NCBI GenBank assembly: GCA_020086605.1
Contig: JACBWW010000070.1
Span: 1,471,385 to 1,535,384, forward strand
From: Lanius collurio
Taxonomy: Eukaryota > Chordata > Aves > Passeriformes > Laniidae
DNA: 64,000 nucleotides
Direction: 5' to 3'
Positions 11,632-22,703 of the stretch are shown here, in pieces. The position numbers and the translations under genes were made by a program. The notes beneath the pieces were generated by a model. It saw nothing but the letters and a program-made list of their open reading frames with translations, searched no databases and had not been told where the DNA came from. Position 1 is the stretch's first letter. Each line of letters opens with the position of its first letter.

Positions 11632-14165
11632 TAATAAGAATCCATCAAAGGATGGACTTTTCCTTACCTGTGACAGCTGGAGGCAAGAATTGTTTTACAT
11701 CTTGGCCTGAAAAGTGATTCTCTATGAAAATGACATGAGCATAAGAGGCAGGAAAGAGGAAACACAATTCTATTGTTAGCATTTAAATAAAGAGTAGTCT
11801 ATGAAGAGCTGACTTATTTGCTTTTATTATTATGGGGCCCCAGGAACTAGGAACTGTGATTGCAGACCCAGTTTTGTGCATTTATCTTGATGTATGAGTT
11901 GTACAGACTGAGTTCAGTAACATGGAAGGTTTTGATCCAGTTTCAGCTGAAATTTCATCTTTTCTGCTTCTGCTACCATCTACTTAGACAGTGTAATAGT
12001 TGAAGAGCTTTAGTGCTGTTACTTCAAATGCAATTAAGAAGGAAAAGGTAGATCATTGCTGTTTCTGATGAAACACACATACATGCATACATACATAAAT
12101 ACATTCAACATTGCTTGTAACTATCCTTTTCCTGAATAAGAAATGTCTTCCTTATATGTATTCTGAATTTGGCCCCTCCTAGTTTAAAAACACTATCCCA
12201 TGTCCTTTTGCAGCAGACCTCATTAAAAAGTCCATTCCCAAAGAAGCCTTTCTTTTGGTGAATATGCTAAACGTGATTTCTTTTCCATAATTTCCTATAT
12301 TGTATGAATCTAGATTATCAGTTCTAAGAGCTACTTATCACTTTTGTAGCATTAAAAATTGTTGCTTTAAATATTTTTGGTTGGATGGGGCAAAAATTGA
12401 AAAAAAATAAATATCTCATAAATTACCAACTTCAAAGTGGCCTCAGATAGAGAAATGAGAGACTAAAACTCTCTGTGCTGAAAAGTCCATGAAAAATGAG
12501 ATACCCAGGTGAATTAATGCCTCACCCAAGGTCTCTGAGCAACAAGCACTGGTGCAGGACACAAAGGAAGAAATCATATGTCTTATCACAGGCCCCATTG
12601 CATTTGTTGCCTTTTCCTATTTTTCTCAATAAATTAGATAAGGGCTTTTTAATAACCAAGAAATTTTAGAACTCTGGCATTCTCCATATAATTAAGCATG
12701 TGGGAGACAGGGTTTCAAACTGTGAAAATAAAAACAGTGTAACAAAATTTTTGATGCCATAACTCTTGAGAGATGAAAGAAAATATTTATCTCTGATAAG
12801 TTATAAGAATTGATCAAGTACTAGAAAAAAGGTCTAAGAGAACCTTGAATTAAAATTAACCCATAACAAAACAGCTAGAAAATATAGTAAAATGATATTA
12901 AAATCAATAATTCAATGTGTAGAAGGTACAGAAATACTAACGTAATACAAGAAAAAGCACTCAATATCACCTGAATTAAGAATTCAGAGCTCAGGAATAC
13001 CAGCAGTATACCAAATTTATTCAAATGAGTACAGATTAAGAAAATTTGCATTAAATAAAGCAAATATTAAAACAGTCAATTGGATCTGTTTGCAGGCAGC
13101 TACAGTGAGCCCCATGAAGATAAAAGAACTGGAGCACCCCTAGCACAGATGAAGTTTTTTTGTCATTGCAGTGGAAAATTGAATATAAGTGGACTATCAC
13201 ACTAAGGAAACCATAACTCTTCCTTGTTTAAAATGGAACAAAGGTGCATGACTACTGTTCTATCTGGTGTGCTTTTTACCACTAAATTTATATATAAGGA
13301 AGATATAAATTGGGAAAGCTTTTATGAGTTAAAAGAAAAAAAGGATGCTGTTGGGCTAAAAATGTATCTAGCCAGATAAAACAAATAATTGAGTTTAATA
13401 TTTGGGACTGCAAAGTTTATATTTCAAACACATGTATTCCAGAATTACGTTCTTTGCTGAAGGGACATTGGGTCCAAAGAAGTGTTAGAGTTATAAAAGT
13501 AATCCTAATGATCTGTTTCATGAGACTAGTGGAGACAGACATTGAGAAAACCTAAATATCAGAGTATACATCTGATCATGTCATTCTCTCGAGCTGTTAG
13601 GTCCCCCACTTCAGGATTAAAAAAGAAATTCCATACTGCTTCTGGAATCCAGAACCCAGGATAGACACCTGTTCAGAACCAATCAGAATTCAGTAGACAA
13701 AATGCAGAAACAAATCATATCCACTGATATGAGCATTCAACTAAGAGGAGTCTCTCTGCCCACTAACTTTTGCTAACTTTCTAAATTAGTCAGTAGATGA
13801 AATAGGTTCTGATATTTTAAGTTGACTAGAATGATTTTTTTTTTTTTTTTTCTGAAATGCTTGAGAGACCAAAAAGTCATTAACTGGAAGAAATGGGGAG
13901 GTATCAGTAACTTCTAACAAGGGATAGAGTGGCCCTTTTTTGCCATCACAGAAAAACATGTGAACCTTTGCCTTGGGGAAGGACCAAGACTGCCAGTTAT
14001 GCATGCACTCAAATCTTTGTTGAGAGCCCTAAGAGTTCAGTAAATATCTATCACCTACATATGGCTCCCACTGGACTTCACTGCACCCTGAGCCTTTCAC
14101 AAGATGTGATGTTCACTGGGCTAACTACACTCACAACAAAGTATATGAGCAGCATGTTGTAGATT

Positions 14166-14201
14166 TAGTGTCTAGTAACTGTATAGTGTCTAGTAACTTT
14201 A
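14166..14201. repeat. 18-bp tandem duplication, two copies
   Basis: Two adjacent 18-base units starting TAGTGTCTAGTAACT (14166-14183 and 14184-14201) differ only near their ends (GTA against TTA). A decayed third partial unit (TAGATAACTTTA) follows at 14202-14213. It looks like a small slippage or microhomology duplication. Confidence 0.85.
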
Positions 14202-16280
14202 TAGATAACTTTAGAGTGAAATAAGGAATACTTCCTGTCTTTGGCAGAGGTTTCCAGAAGTCTCTGTTGTATTTATAATGAAGGCAGAAAGATCCAATGA
14301 TCAGATGAACTTTTGCACCTTTCAAGTTGAATGAGTGAATTTAGGTGTCTCTAAGGGTAAAAAAGCTTGAGCAGCTCCAGGTATTGATGACTAGAGTGCA
14401 TACCAGGGATAAGTTCATCTTGTCTTACATGACCTAGATTGTTCTCAGACTGACAGTGCCCATAATTGATATCAGTGTGATTGATAACTAGCTTAGTGAG
14501 GTCCTATGAGACCCGAGGAAATAAGGAAATCCTCAAAAATGTTTAGACTTTTATCTTAAAAATTTAACTGTCAATCTTGACAAGATTATGAAAAAAAACA
14601 AAAACATTGTGCTGTATCATGGATTATGCCTCATACTGGTTTTCCATCTGCTAAAAGGAAAAATTCTGTAAAACTGTTAGTGCTGTTTTAAATAGTACTG
14701 AACATTTTCTCAGAAGGGTCTTAATTATTTATTTCTGAGTAAAGCAGTGAATTTAGTATGGTGTCTGTTGTCTACCTACCCAGCAGTGAGCAGTAAGGAA
14801 AACAGAAACTAGTAACGAGTGCAAGAGTCTTAAGAGTGTCTCAGTAGGGTAAAGAAATGTTCTGTTATTCTATCTCAAAGCCAGAACTGACTCATCAAGC
14901 ATGAATTATACCTAAGCAAGGGAGACTGAGACCTAGATCATTGCTAACATCTGCACACAAGACTTCTACTGATTTTAACAGGAGTTACATACTTGGGTGT
15001 TTCTTGGAAAACCCAAGCCTGCTCAACATACCCATATTACATAAAAAATCATGTTGACACATGGATGTTTCACATACAAAACTCGTATCCTGTATATTGA
15101 GCTTGACCTCAAAATTAATTTTGTGTCCTTGAAAACTAAATTAACCATTTATCTTCACACAAGTTACTGCTGGGGAAACCAAGATATGAGACAGATTGCA
15201 ACAGAACTATCAATTGCAGCCTTCATTCCATCATGGGACCAATTTCATAGAAGAGACTATCTCACTGCAAGGAAAGAGGAGACCATGATGAAGGCTGAAG
15301 AGGCATTTTTTCAATTGGTTGCATCTCCATGGTTCTCCCATGATGAAGGTGTCAGCAAAGACAGCTGACAGCATAAAGCTATAACCACACAATTTTGTCA
15401 ATAAGATTTAAGGAGAGAAAAAAAAAAAAAAGGTTTTAAGCTCTTATTCCCTACACCAAATTTAGTAACAATGTGTCTGAATAGATGTTACATTTCATAC
15501 AAAACCTGGACTACATTGCATTAAAAAAGATTCCAGTAAATTGAACATTTTACTTACCTATTTCTGAGAATTTAAATGTAAGCAGTAAGAAAGGCAGTAC
15601 TATCCTCTTCAGTGCTATTTTTACCTCCCAAAACAGCATCTTTCTATGCCAAGAATGAAGATGTTGCTTGTTTCTTGTTTTCTCCTTGTTTTAACTATGT
15701 ACCAAGGACAATCTTTGTTAGAGAAGCAGGTGTGGTGTAAAGAATAACTAATGAATTCAGGAGGAAGGATTCATTGTGTACTTTCAATGAAAGGAACTTT
15801 CTTATTCAGTCTTTCAGGACCAGATCCAAGTCACACTGAAGTCAGCTTGATTCTCTGCTCTGATTATTCAATACAGAATTATCAGAGACAAAGTAAACAA
15901 GACATGTCCTAATAAGTTCCACAGGAGCTACGATCCTGCCTAAGGAAATCAATATTACTTCCGTATCTGGTTGTATATCATTGTACCCGTTGTGCAATGA
16001 GTACTTTTACCCTCTGGATTTAGACAGTGAGAGCACTTATTTCATCTAGTCATCAGTGCACCAGTTCTCAAACTCCCTATGCACTGAGAAATCCCAAATA
16101 CATCTAAACTTCACAGCCTGCAGTCTTCTAGTATCATCTGTATCTTTGAGTTTCTATCAGAGTTTCTTGTCTCACAGAAAATGCAGAACTTCAGCTGATT
16201 CAGAAACATAAACCCCAAATACATCAGTATTCAATTCCATGAGCTGTGTCCCACTCACATTCCCCACTTATGCTGTGCTT

Positions 16281-16320
16281 GGCAATAATATAAATAATAT
16301 GGCAATAATATAAATCATTA
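16281..16320. repeat. 20-bp tandem duplication, two copies
   Basis: The unit begins GGCAATAATATAAAT and occurs at 16281-16300 and 16301-16320. The first fifteen bases are identical and the last five diverge. A local duplication; no function inferred. Confidence 0.85.
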
Positions 16321-16466
16321 AGTAAATGTGGTGACCCTGCCCAGCAACCAAGCCCCCACTCTGACATTCATTCAACTTCCCCTCAGTGGGATGGGGAGAG
16401 AGTCAGTATGACAAAAATGAGAAAAAACTCATGGGTCCAGAAAAATAGCCATTTTAATTAGTGAAA

Positions 16467-16566
16467 GAAGGGAAGGGAAGGGAAGGGAAGGGAAGGGAAG
16501 GGAAGGGAAGGGAAGGGAAGGGAAGGGAAGGGAAGGGAAGGGAAGGGAAGGGAAGGGAAGGGAAGG
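16467..16566 (+). repeat. (GGGAA)n pentanucleotide microsatellite, about 20 units
   Basis: One hundred bases of uninterrupted GGAAG period-5 repeat, all purine on the plus strand. It is flanked by a purine-rich lead-in (GTGAAAGAAG) and then ordinary sequence. The absence of interruptions suggests recent expansion and likely length variation between individuals. Long mirror-symmetric purine tracts of this type can in principle form triplex DNA. Confidence 0.97.
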
Positions 16567-17687
16567 CTAATGCTCAGACATTCTCTGACTGAAACAACCT
16601 TATACTTGCCTGTCTCTTTCTTACCCCATGAATCTTGAATTCTATGTGCAAAATAGCAGTATCGGGCACTGCTTCCACCTGCATAGGTTTAATATCTGTT
16701 GTTCTAAGAATATGGTCATGGATGATGTATGTTGATATTCAGATTGCACATTTTGTGGAAGAAATGTTTTTATATTAATAGCAGAAATAAGAATATGTAC
16801 CTATAAGGAAGAAACTGAACAAGACTGGCTGTTCATATTTTTTTCCTCTCCCTTTACGCATATGTGAAAGATCCAGCAACAGTCTGACTCTTAATTCTTG
16901 TATAGGTAATTACCTCCTAAATAAGTTAATCAGCTTTCTTAACTTCTAAAAGGAGGCATGAGTAAAAAGCAATTTTTGACACTAACACCTTGACATGAGG
17001 AATAATGTAAAGTGACCGATGGAACAACATAAATAGCAATAAGCCACTAAGAAGATTCCCTCTCCAGTTCTTGCAAATGTAATTTTAGATCAACTGCAGT
17101 TTCATTTCTTCAGCTTCACTTTTTTGGCAGTTAAAAACTTCTGAAATACAATTTCTGTGTCTTTGACAGCTAGTGATGCTATATGCTGTCTTTTGCTGCT
17201 AATTATCCAGCATAATTTTCCTGGAATTCTTGTGGCTACTTGCAACTTCCTATTGAACTCTTGTTTCCAGCCACATTTTTGTTATTTTTGGGTGCTGCAT
17301 AACAGTAAAAAAAAAAAAAAAATCACAACATTTACATACAATAAGATTTACAGGTGATTATCTGAAAGTCCTTGGTCCTATCACAAAAGAGCTGATTGCT
17401 GCTGTGCTTTACCTTGACTGTGCGTGAACTTGACTCTGAGGGCCACCACCAAGCTGCAGCTGGCACAGCTGGCAGCAGCACACCTGCTAAGCAGAGCCGG
17501 CTAATGAGGATATCTCACACCAGCACACTTTTCTTTATGGTGGATAATATAGTTCTTCAGAAGAGGAAAAGTCCTTGTCCCCATCTGTAAAGCCCAAACT
17601 CTGCATGGGTCTGCCACAAGGCTGCTCACTGCTTGCCCTGAAATAACAGCTGCAGTTAGCAAACAGCATTACATAGTGGAACTCTCT

Positions 17688-17720
17688 ATTTATTTATTTG
17701 TTTGTTTGTTTGTTTGTTTG
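17688..17720 (+). repeat. (TTTA)n-(TTTG)n compound microsatellite
   Basis: A few TTTA units run into six TTTG units without interruption. It is a simple-sequence tract of a kind common in vertebrate noncoding DNA. Confidence 0.95.
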
Positions 17721-18409
17721 CCTTCCAAATACTCTCTTTCAAACTTTTGTATGTTGTTTTTAAGGAATTCTAAAATACAGGCATAGAAACCAATATTCAT
17801 CTCTTTCTTCTTTAGCTTTATATGTAGAAAATATTATGAATATTCTCCTCAGGTAGCAGCTGGTCACCATGGATTATGAAAACAGTCAGTCAATACTTGC
17901 TCACCTTGAAGAGAAGAAAGGTAGAATGGTTAAAAATTAAATGTCTCCAGCAGACTTTTATATGTCAGTTGTTGATCAGCTCTCAAGAGCCATACACTGT
18001 CAAAGTCATACTAACTAAAGTGTCATATTGGAGAATGCATGTTCTTCTAAAGGGCCTGTATATTATGTTTAGATATATTTTGCAGGTAAATACTTTATTA
18101 AATATGTATTGAATAAAATCTGTACAGATTTTTCATTTTCTAACAAACAACTACATGTTAGTATTTTAGTCTCTGAAGAAAACAGACTGTGGGTCTCTGA
18201 GAATTTGGTTAACAAGTGCTTGGAGTGTGATTGCATGATAAAAAAATAACTTTTCCAATAATTTTTTCACATTAGGACACCCTAGGTATTAGCAGTTTGC
18301 ATAGATGTTGTGTATGTTCCTTATTGTATATAATGATTTTTTTTCACATCTAGGCGCTCATTAACTAGAAAAAGCTGCTCATATTGAATGGAGAATTAAC
18401 TAGCAGAAC

Positions 18410-18430
18410 ATTCCATAATGTTTATGGAAT
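18410..18430. repeat. Short inverted repeat (9-bp arms, 3-nt loop)
   Basis: ATTCCATAA, then TGT, then TTATGGAAT: perfectly complementary arms of nine bases around a three-base loop. It is too short for a miRNA precursor or a known RNA hairpin gene. If the minus-strand exon at 18568-18760 is transcribed, this would fall in its 3'UTR. Confidence 0.85.
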
Positions 18431-18567
18431 ACGAGACAACTTTACTACTTATGTGTAGAAACTTTGAATTGTAACTCTAGCAAAAGGGTAAATATAATGA
18501 TTGCATAAATAAGACTACCCAACATTTCCTTTTGCAGGATTCACCCTAATTAAGCAGGCTTTCAGTG

Positions 18568-18760
18568 TTAATTGCCCGATATTTCACTTTCAAATTGATT
18601 AGGACACTGTTTTCTTGAACACTCTGGAATTTTGCCCATATGAGCTTCAGTTCTTTGTCTTTCTTTTATATTTTTTTCATCATAAGAAAGCTCTGAAGCC
18701 ATCATACTGACAGAAGTCAAATCTTCATAACATTCAGACTGCACTTTCGCCCCCGATACT
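18568..18760 (-). CDS. Candidate terminal coding exon, unknown protein
   Basis: On the minus strand, a strong splice acceptor (a pyrimidine-rich tract ending TTCTCTTTTCAG, plus-strand 18761 upward) is followed by A/GTA TCG GGG GCG and 63 open codons to a TAA stop at 18568-18570. Read after one leftover base, the peptide is hydrophilic and protein-like (VSGAKVQSECYEDLTSVSMM..., ending ...FESEISGN), rich in Glu, Ser and Lys with four Cys, and with no membrane segment. It could be a C-terminal tail. The stretch keeps three CpG dinucleotides, which are rare in the surrounding AT-rich DNA. The other two frames close early. I do not recognise the protein. A minus-strand AATAAA lies about 470 bases downstream. 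Partner exons would have to lie at higher coordinates, and none is evident. A chance open frame behind a chance acceptor remains quite possible. Confidence 0.3.
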
Positions 18761-19002
18761 CTGAAAAGAGAAGGGGAAAAATAACAGATTTTGAAGTTTC
18801 TTATTAACATAAACTAGGCTGGCCATTACTGAGTTTAAAGAGATACACTGACATAATTTTGATAACTTCTTAAATTGTTTAAAATTAGTGTAAGTGCTAT
18901 AAAGCTGGTGACTAGGTATTCAATAAGTTAGATATTTATTTTAAAGTAATACTTTTCTTCCCATGTATCTTTGAAGTCTAACAGAACTTATTTAAAATTT
19001 AA

Positions 19003-19022
19003 ATATATATATATATATATAT
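19003..19022. repeat. (AT)10 dinucleotide microsatellite
   Basis: Ten uninterrupted AT units inside AT-rich DNA. A simple repeat, probably length-variable. Confidence 0.95.
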
Positions 19023-19700
19023 TTGTAAGGCTTTTACCCCAAAAAATAATTTTAATTTTAGTATTAAAGAAGAATCTAGAAATATACTGACTTGTAAATA
19101 ACTATTCCAAACTTTTATTGAAAAAAAGAAAAAATATCTCATGTATCTCGGAGTTCATGGAGCTCTGTGTTGCCTTAGACATTCTGCCTAACCTTTAAAA
19201 ATAGCTAATAATTTGATAAAACATTTCAAAATACTTGTATTGTACAAAAAATATAGTTCTTGTACCTTTAGTGTTCATAAAGGTGCTTTGAATCATTGGG
19301 AAAATATCACTGTGGCTAGAATGGAGTTGTTACTACACTTAGTTGTATTTGGTAAATTTTAAGACCTTGGATGCAGATTTCTGAAACTACGACGTTGATC
19401 GGTTATTTCAGTTACTTCATCATTTCAGTTCAACTACCCGAGTAGATAGTCAGAAAAATATAATCTAAGTTATGTTTTACACATTTTTAATATATGGCAC
19501 AAAACTGTCATTTTCTGCCAAAGCTCTTTACCAGCACATAAAGTTTATTCATTTGCTGAAACAGCATCAATAGCTGTCCTAAGTGAGGGGCTTGGGAGAT
19601 GCCCTCTGAATCAATGCCTCCTTGCACAAACCCAGAGGTCAATAATTTTTTAATTCCTCAGTTCCTCATTCTCCTCTTTCTCATTTTGTTGATTACATCT

Positions 19701-19765
19701 GAGGAGACTCAGGCACATAGAGGGCACAAAGTAGCTTTGATCAGGCCCAGCTAGAGAGTTTGGGG
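19701..19765 (+). repeat. Possible ancient MIR/L2-type repeat fossil
   Basis: GAGGAGACTCAGGCACATAG, followed by a loose match to GTCACACAGCTAGTAAGTGG (GATCAGGCCCAGCTAGAGAG), mirrors the GAGGAAACTGAGGCACAGAGAGG...CAGCTAG theme of the old amniote MIR/L2-related repeats. The match is about 65 bases and decayed. Such fossils are uncommon but present in birds. The assignment is from memory and needs a profile search. Confidence 0.35.
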
Positions 19766-22672
19766 AAAAAAAAACCTGTAGGTCTTGCACTGGACATGAA
19801 TTCCATCAGCATAATTTAGTGAAAAAACAAAGTAGAGAAAAACAGTCATAACACAGTGATTCATAGATCTTCAGAAAGATGAAATTAGGAATGGAAACCT
19901 GCCAGCATTTTGAGAAAACCCAAAGACTTCCACTAAAGTTAAGTATTTGAAGAGATGTTTTCCAAACTAGAAATGAACTGTGATCCTGAAGGCTTTAGTA
20001 ACAGCAAGTTCTATATTATCACCTCCCTGTAAGACAATCTAAAAGGTTTGGTCACACCTGAAAAGGGGACTTTTAAAAGGTGTCTGTACTACAGTTAATT
20101 GAAGCTAAAAATAAATATAATTTGTTTCTTTTGTAAACAAGGCTAATTCTTTCTCTGCTCTTTTGAAAAAAAAAAAAAAATTGAAAATTAAAATTGAGTA
20201 ATTAACAATGTCTTATCCCTTATCCCATTATAGAAAAGCTTTTATTTCCCTAAAGAGGAGAACATAAGCTGCTTTAAACAAAATAGAGCAGAGCTAGATA
20301 AATTTGGGTTATAAGCTATGCAGAATTGCAGCTGGAACTTGTTCTGCTTATATTCATTCTTTAAATGTGTGATGCAAGCTAAGAAAACAAAGGATTTTCA
20401 AGTCCTGAACCCAGGGTTTCGAGAGTATCATAATAAAGCCACATGTCAGGTGCTTCAAGATACACTTTATTGTACATGGTGCAAAAATGTACATGAACAC
20501 AAAAGCTCAGTGCTTCGAAAGCCAGGTATGCAGCTTTCAAGAGCTGTTTCAGAGAGGCTGAGTTGTCGAATAGCGATCGTCAGAGGGAGAAAATTAAAAT
20601 TCAAACCTTGCTTTGCTTCATCTTAGTGCATTCAGCAGGTGCACATGGAGTGTCTGGGCCTTGTGCAGCTTTAACCATACTTCAGGCATCTTCCACCCAC
20701 CTGTGGCCTCTGCAGTGACAAGACTGCTGCCCTGCTTACTCTGCTGGTGACAGCAACCATTCCTCTGGCTATGGAAGTGCCTATTAGCAACTAGTGTTTA
20801 GGAAAAAATCTGGGTGGTACAGAAATCAATAGCAGAGCTTTTCATCGACTATAATGAAACTGGATTTCATGTTGCGAACCAGAATTCTTACACTGCAGAT
20901 TATTGCAGTTCTTTTCATCAGCATTCAGGAGCTGAAAAGATTGATCCAATGGCATATTTTATTTTTAATTTACTTATGATGGAAAATGCTTTAATAAAAA
21001 GCCCATGTATGGCATAAAACGTTCTGGGAACTTATTTATGAAATTAAATCTCTCTATCTACTATTTGTAGGCACTCTGTCTTACTGGAAAAACAGTTAGA
21101 ACTTTTCTAAATGTATTAATATATGTTTAATGAATTTCAACTCAGAATGAGGACATGAAGCTACAAATATTCGCTTGTTCTTTCTTGCTGTGAGCATCTG
21201 GAAGGGATATAAAATAAATAGATGAAGCTAAAACCACAACTGAAGTATATCCCTTGCCTTTATTTAGTGTATTAAAGTGATTAATGCTCAGCATCCCAAA
21301 TTACTTCATTCTTTAGAATAAAAGTCACATGTTCTCACATTTATTGTTTAATTAATGATGGAGAAAATAAAAAAGTATTCTGTTTATTTGAATGCATTTT
21401 AAATAATTCATCAGATCTGTTTGAGAATGAAACAGTAGAATAGTACTGGAAAACTAGTATTCAGAACTTTTTAGAAACTAATTCTTTATTTCTTTCTTGG
21501 CATACTCTAATATTTCACTGAAGATAGAAGAGGCAATTCTTAATTTAAATAGAAATACAAATTTTTGAAATTAACTGTAAAAACACTCCAGACCATAAAA
21601 ACAGTGTTTCAAGCACTCTGATTTTTAAAATGCTGTTCTTTCTTGAATTTATTAATGGACATGCCAGTAAATGTATTTATTTTAAGTATATAAATTTATA
21701 TTAACATACCATCTACTCTGAAATCACTGTTTTTACTGCTTTATCACTAAAGATAAGGTATTATGAAATATTTTATACTCGCAATGCATTTAAATTTAAG
21801 ACCATTCAATTTAGAATATTTAGGCCAGTTTTGTTTGAAAAATATTAAACATGATGTTGCAAGTCTTGATTCTGGGCCTGATCCAAGACTAGGGTGTTTC
21901 CAGTGACTCAGTGGAGGGTGCCATCACACAGTGGCATGTCTTCTCAACTGATTCTGTCAGATCAAACTCAGACACCAGGTTTGAGTTGGTTACTGCACAC
22001 TCTCTGTGTACTCAACAGAAAAGTCCCCAAAAATTTATGCTGTGATTCATATGAGCTCAAGTGATGTCATTTCTGCCTAAGGACTCAAACTCTAAATTTC
22101 TTTGACTATAGTCCACTGATATTTCAGATGCAGATGTGCAGACATTAAAGATGAACTTTCCTGGGTCAGAGGAATCATAGCTTCAATATACCCTCCTTTA
22201 TTCAAGATATCAACATTCACAATGTTATTCAAAAGCCACAGGCCTTCGTGGCCTCATTAGAAAGGGAAATGACCTTCACACTCTTGACCCACGTGTGAAG
22301 TGGTGAAGCAGTGCAGCACAGCAGGAAATACCTTGCCTTGAAAGTCATGAAGTTCTGAAGACAGACAAATTTCTATTTTCTAAAATATCGAAGTGAGGAT
22401 AAACTCCCAGGTTTTTAGAGCACTGGCTACAGACACACAGAGTTGTATAAATGCTGCAGAAAGTATATCTTTTATACACTGCTTCCCTCTGCTTCAAGGT
22501 AGACCAGAACAGAAAAATCTGGTTCTTATTTCTCCATGGAATGAATACAAATCCTCAGAAAAGGACATCCTAATTTGTAACAGCTTGCTCTTGTTTAAGG
22601 TAATATCTAGCTCACTACTAGGAAGTCAGTGAAGGCTAGATAAGTGTTATTTCAATTTTGTTCATAATTTTC

Positions 22673-22703
<31 letters not shown>
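22673..22703 (+). repeat. Poly-T tract (interrupted once)
   Basis: Eleven T, one C, then nineteen T, followed by a G-rich run. It could be the reverse-strand A tail of a decayed retrocopy, but no source gene is recognisable beyond it and no AATAAA lies at the expected place on the minus strand. Confidence 0.85.

Larger units (their letters stand above)
11481..16466. other. Unique AT-rich noncoding DNA with small direct repeats
   Basis: No gene is recognised; the longest frame (105 codons, 15051-15368) has no motif. Small structures seen are a perfect 20-bp palindrome at 11612-11631, a CATA-rich run near 12077-12105, a T17 tract at 13835-13851, an 18-bp tandem duplication at 14166-14201, an A14 tract at 15418-15431 and a 20-bp tandem duplication at 16281-16320. 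Text near 12512-12556 (CCTCACCCAAGGTCTCTGAGCAA) resembles the AAGGTCAC-CAGCAAG theme of ancient MIR/L2-type repeats, but weakly. Confidence 0.6.
16567..18567. other. Unique AT-rich noncoding DNA
   Basis: No gene is recognised. It contains an A16 tract at 17307-17322, a GC-richer patch of unknown identity at about 17400-17500, a (TTTA)n/(TTTG)n tract at 17688-17720, and a short inverted repeat at 18410-18430. If the candidate minus-strand exon at 18568-18760 is real, this stretch would include its 3'UTR. A minus-strand AATAAA (plus-strand TTTATT) occurs near 18092, about 470 bases past the stop. Confidence 0.55.

Noticed and set aside
20318..20626. 102-codon frame with six cysteines
   Set aside because: No known motif, no signal peptide or splice context, and its length is within chance expectation.
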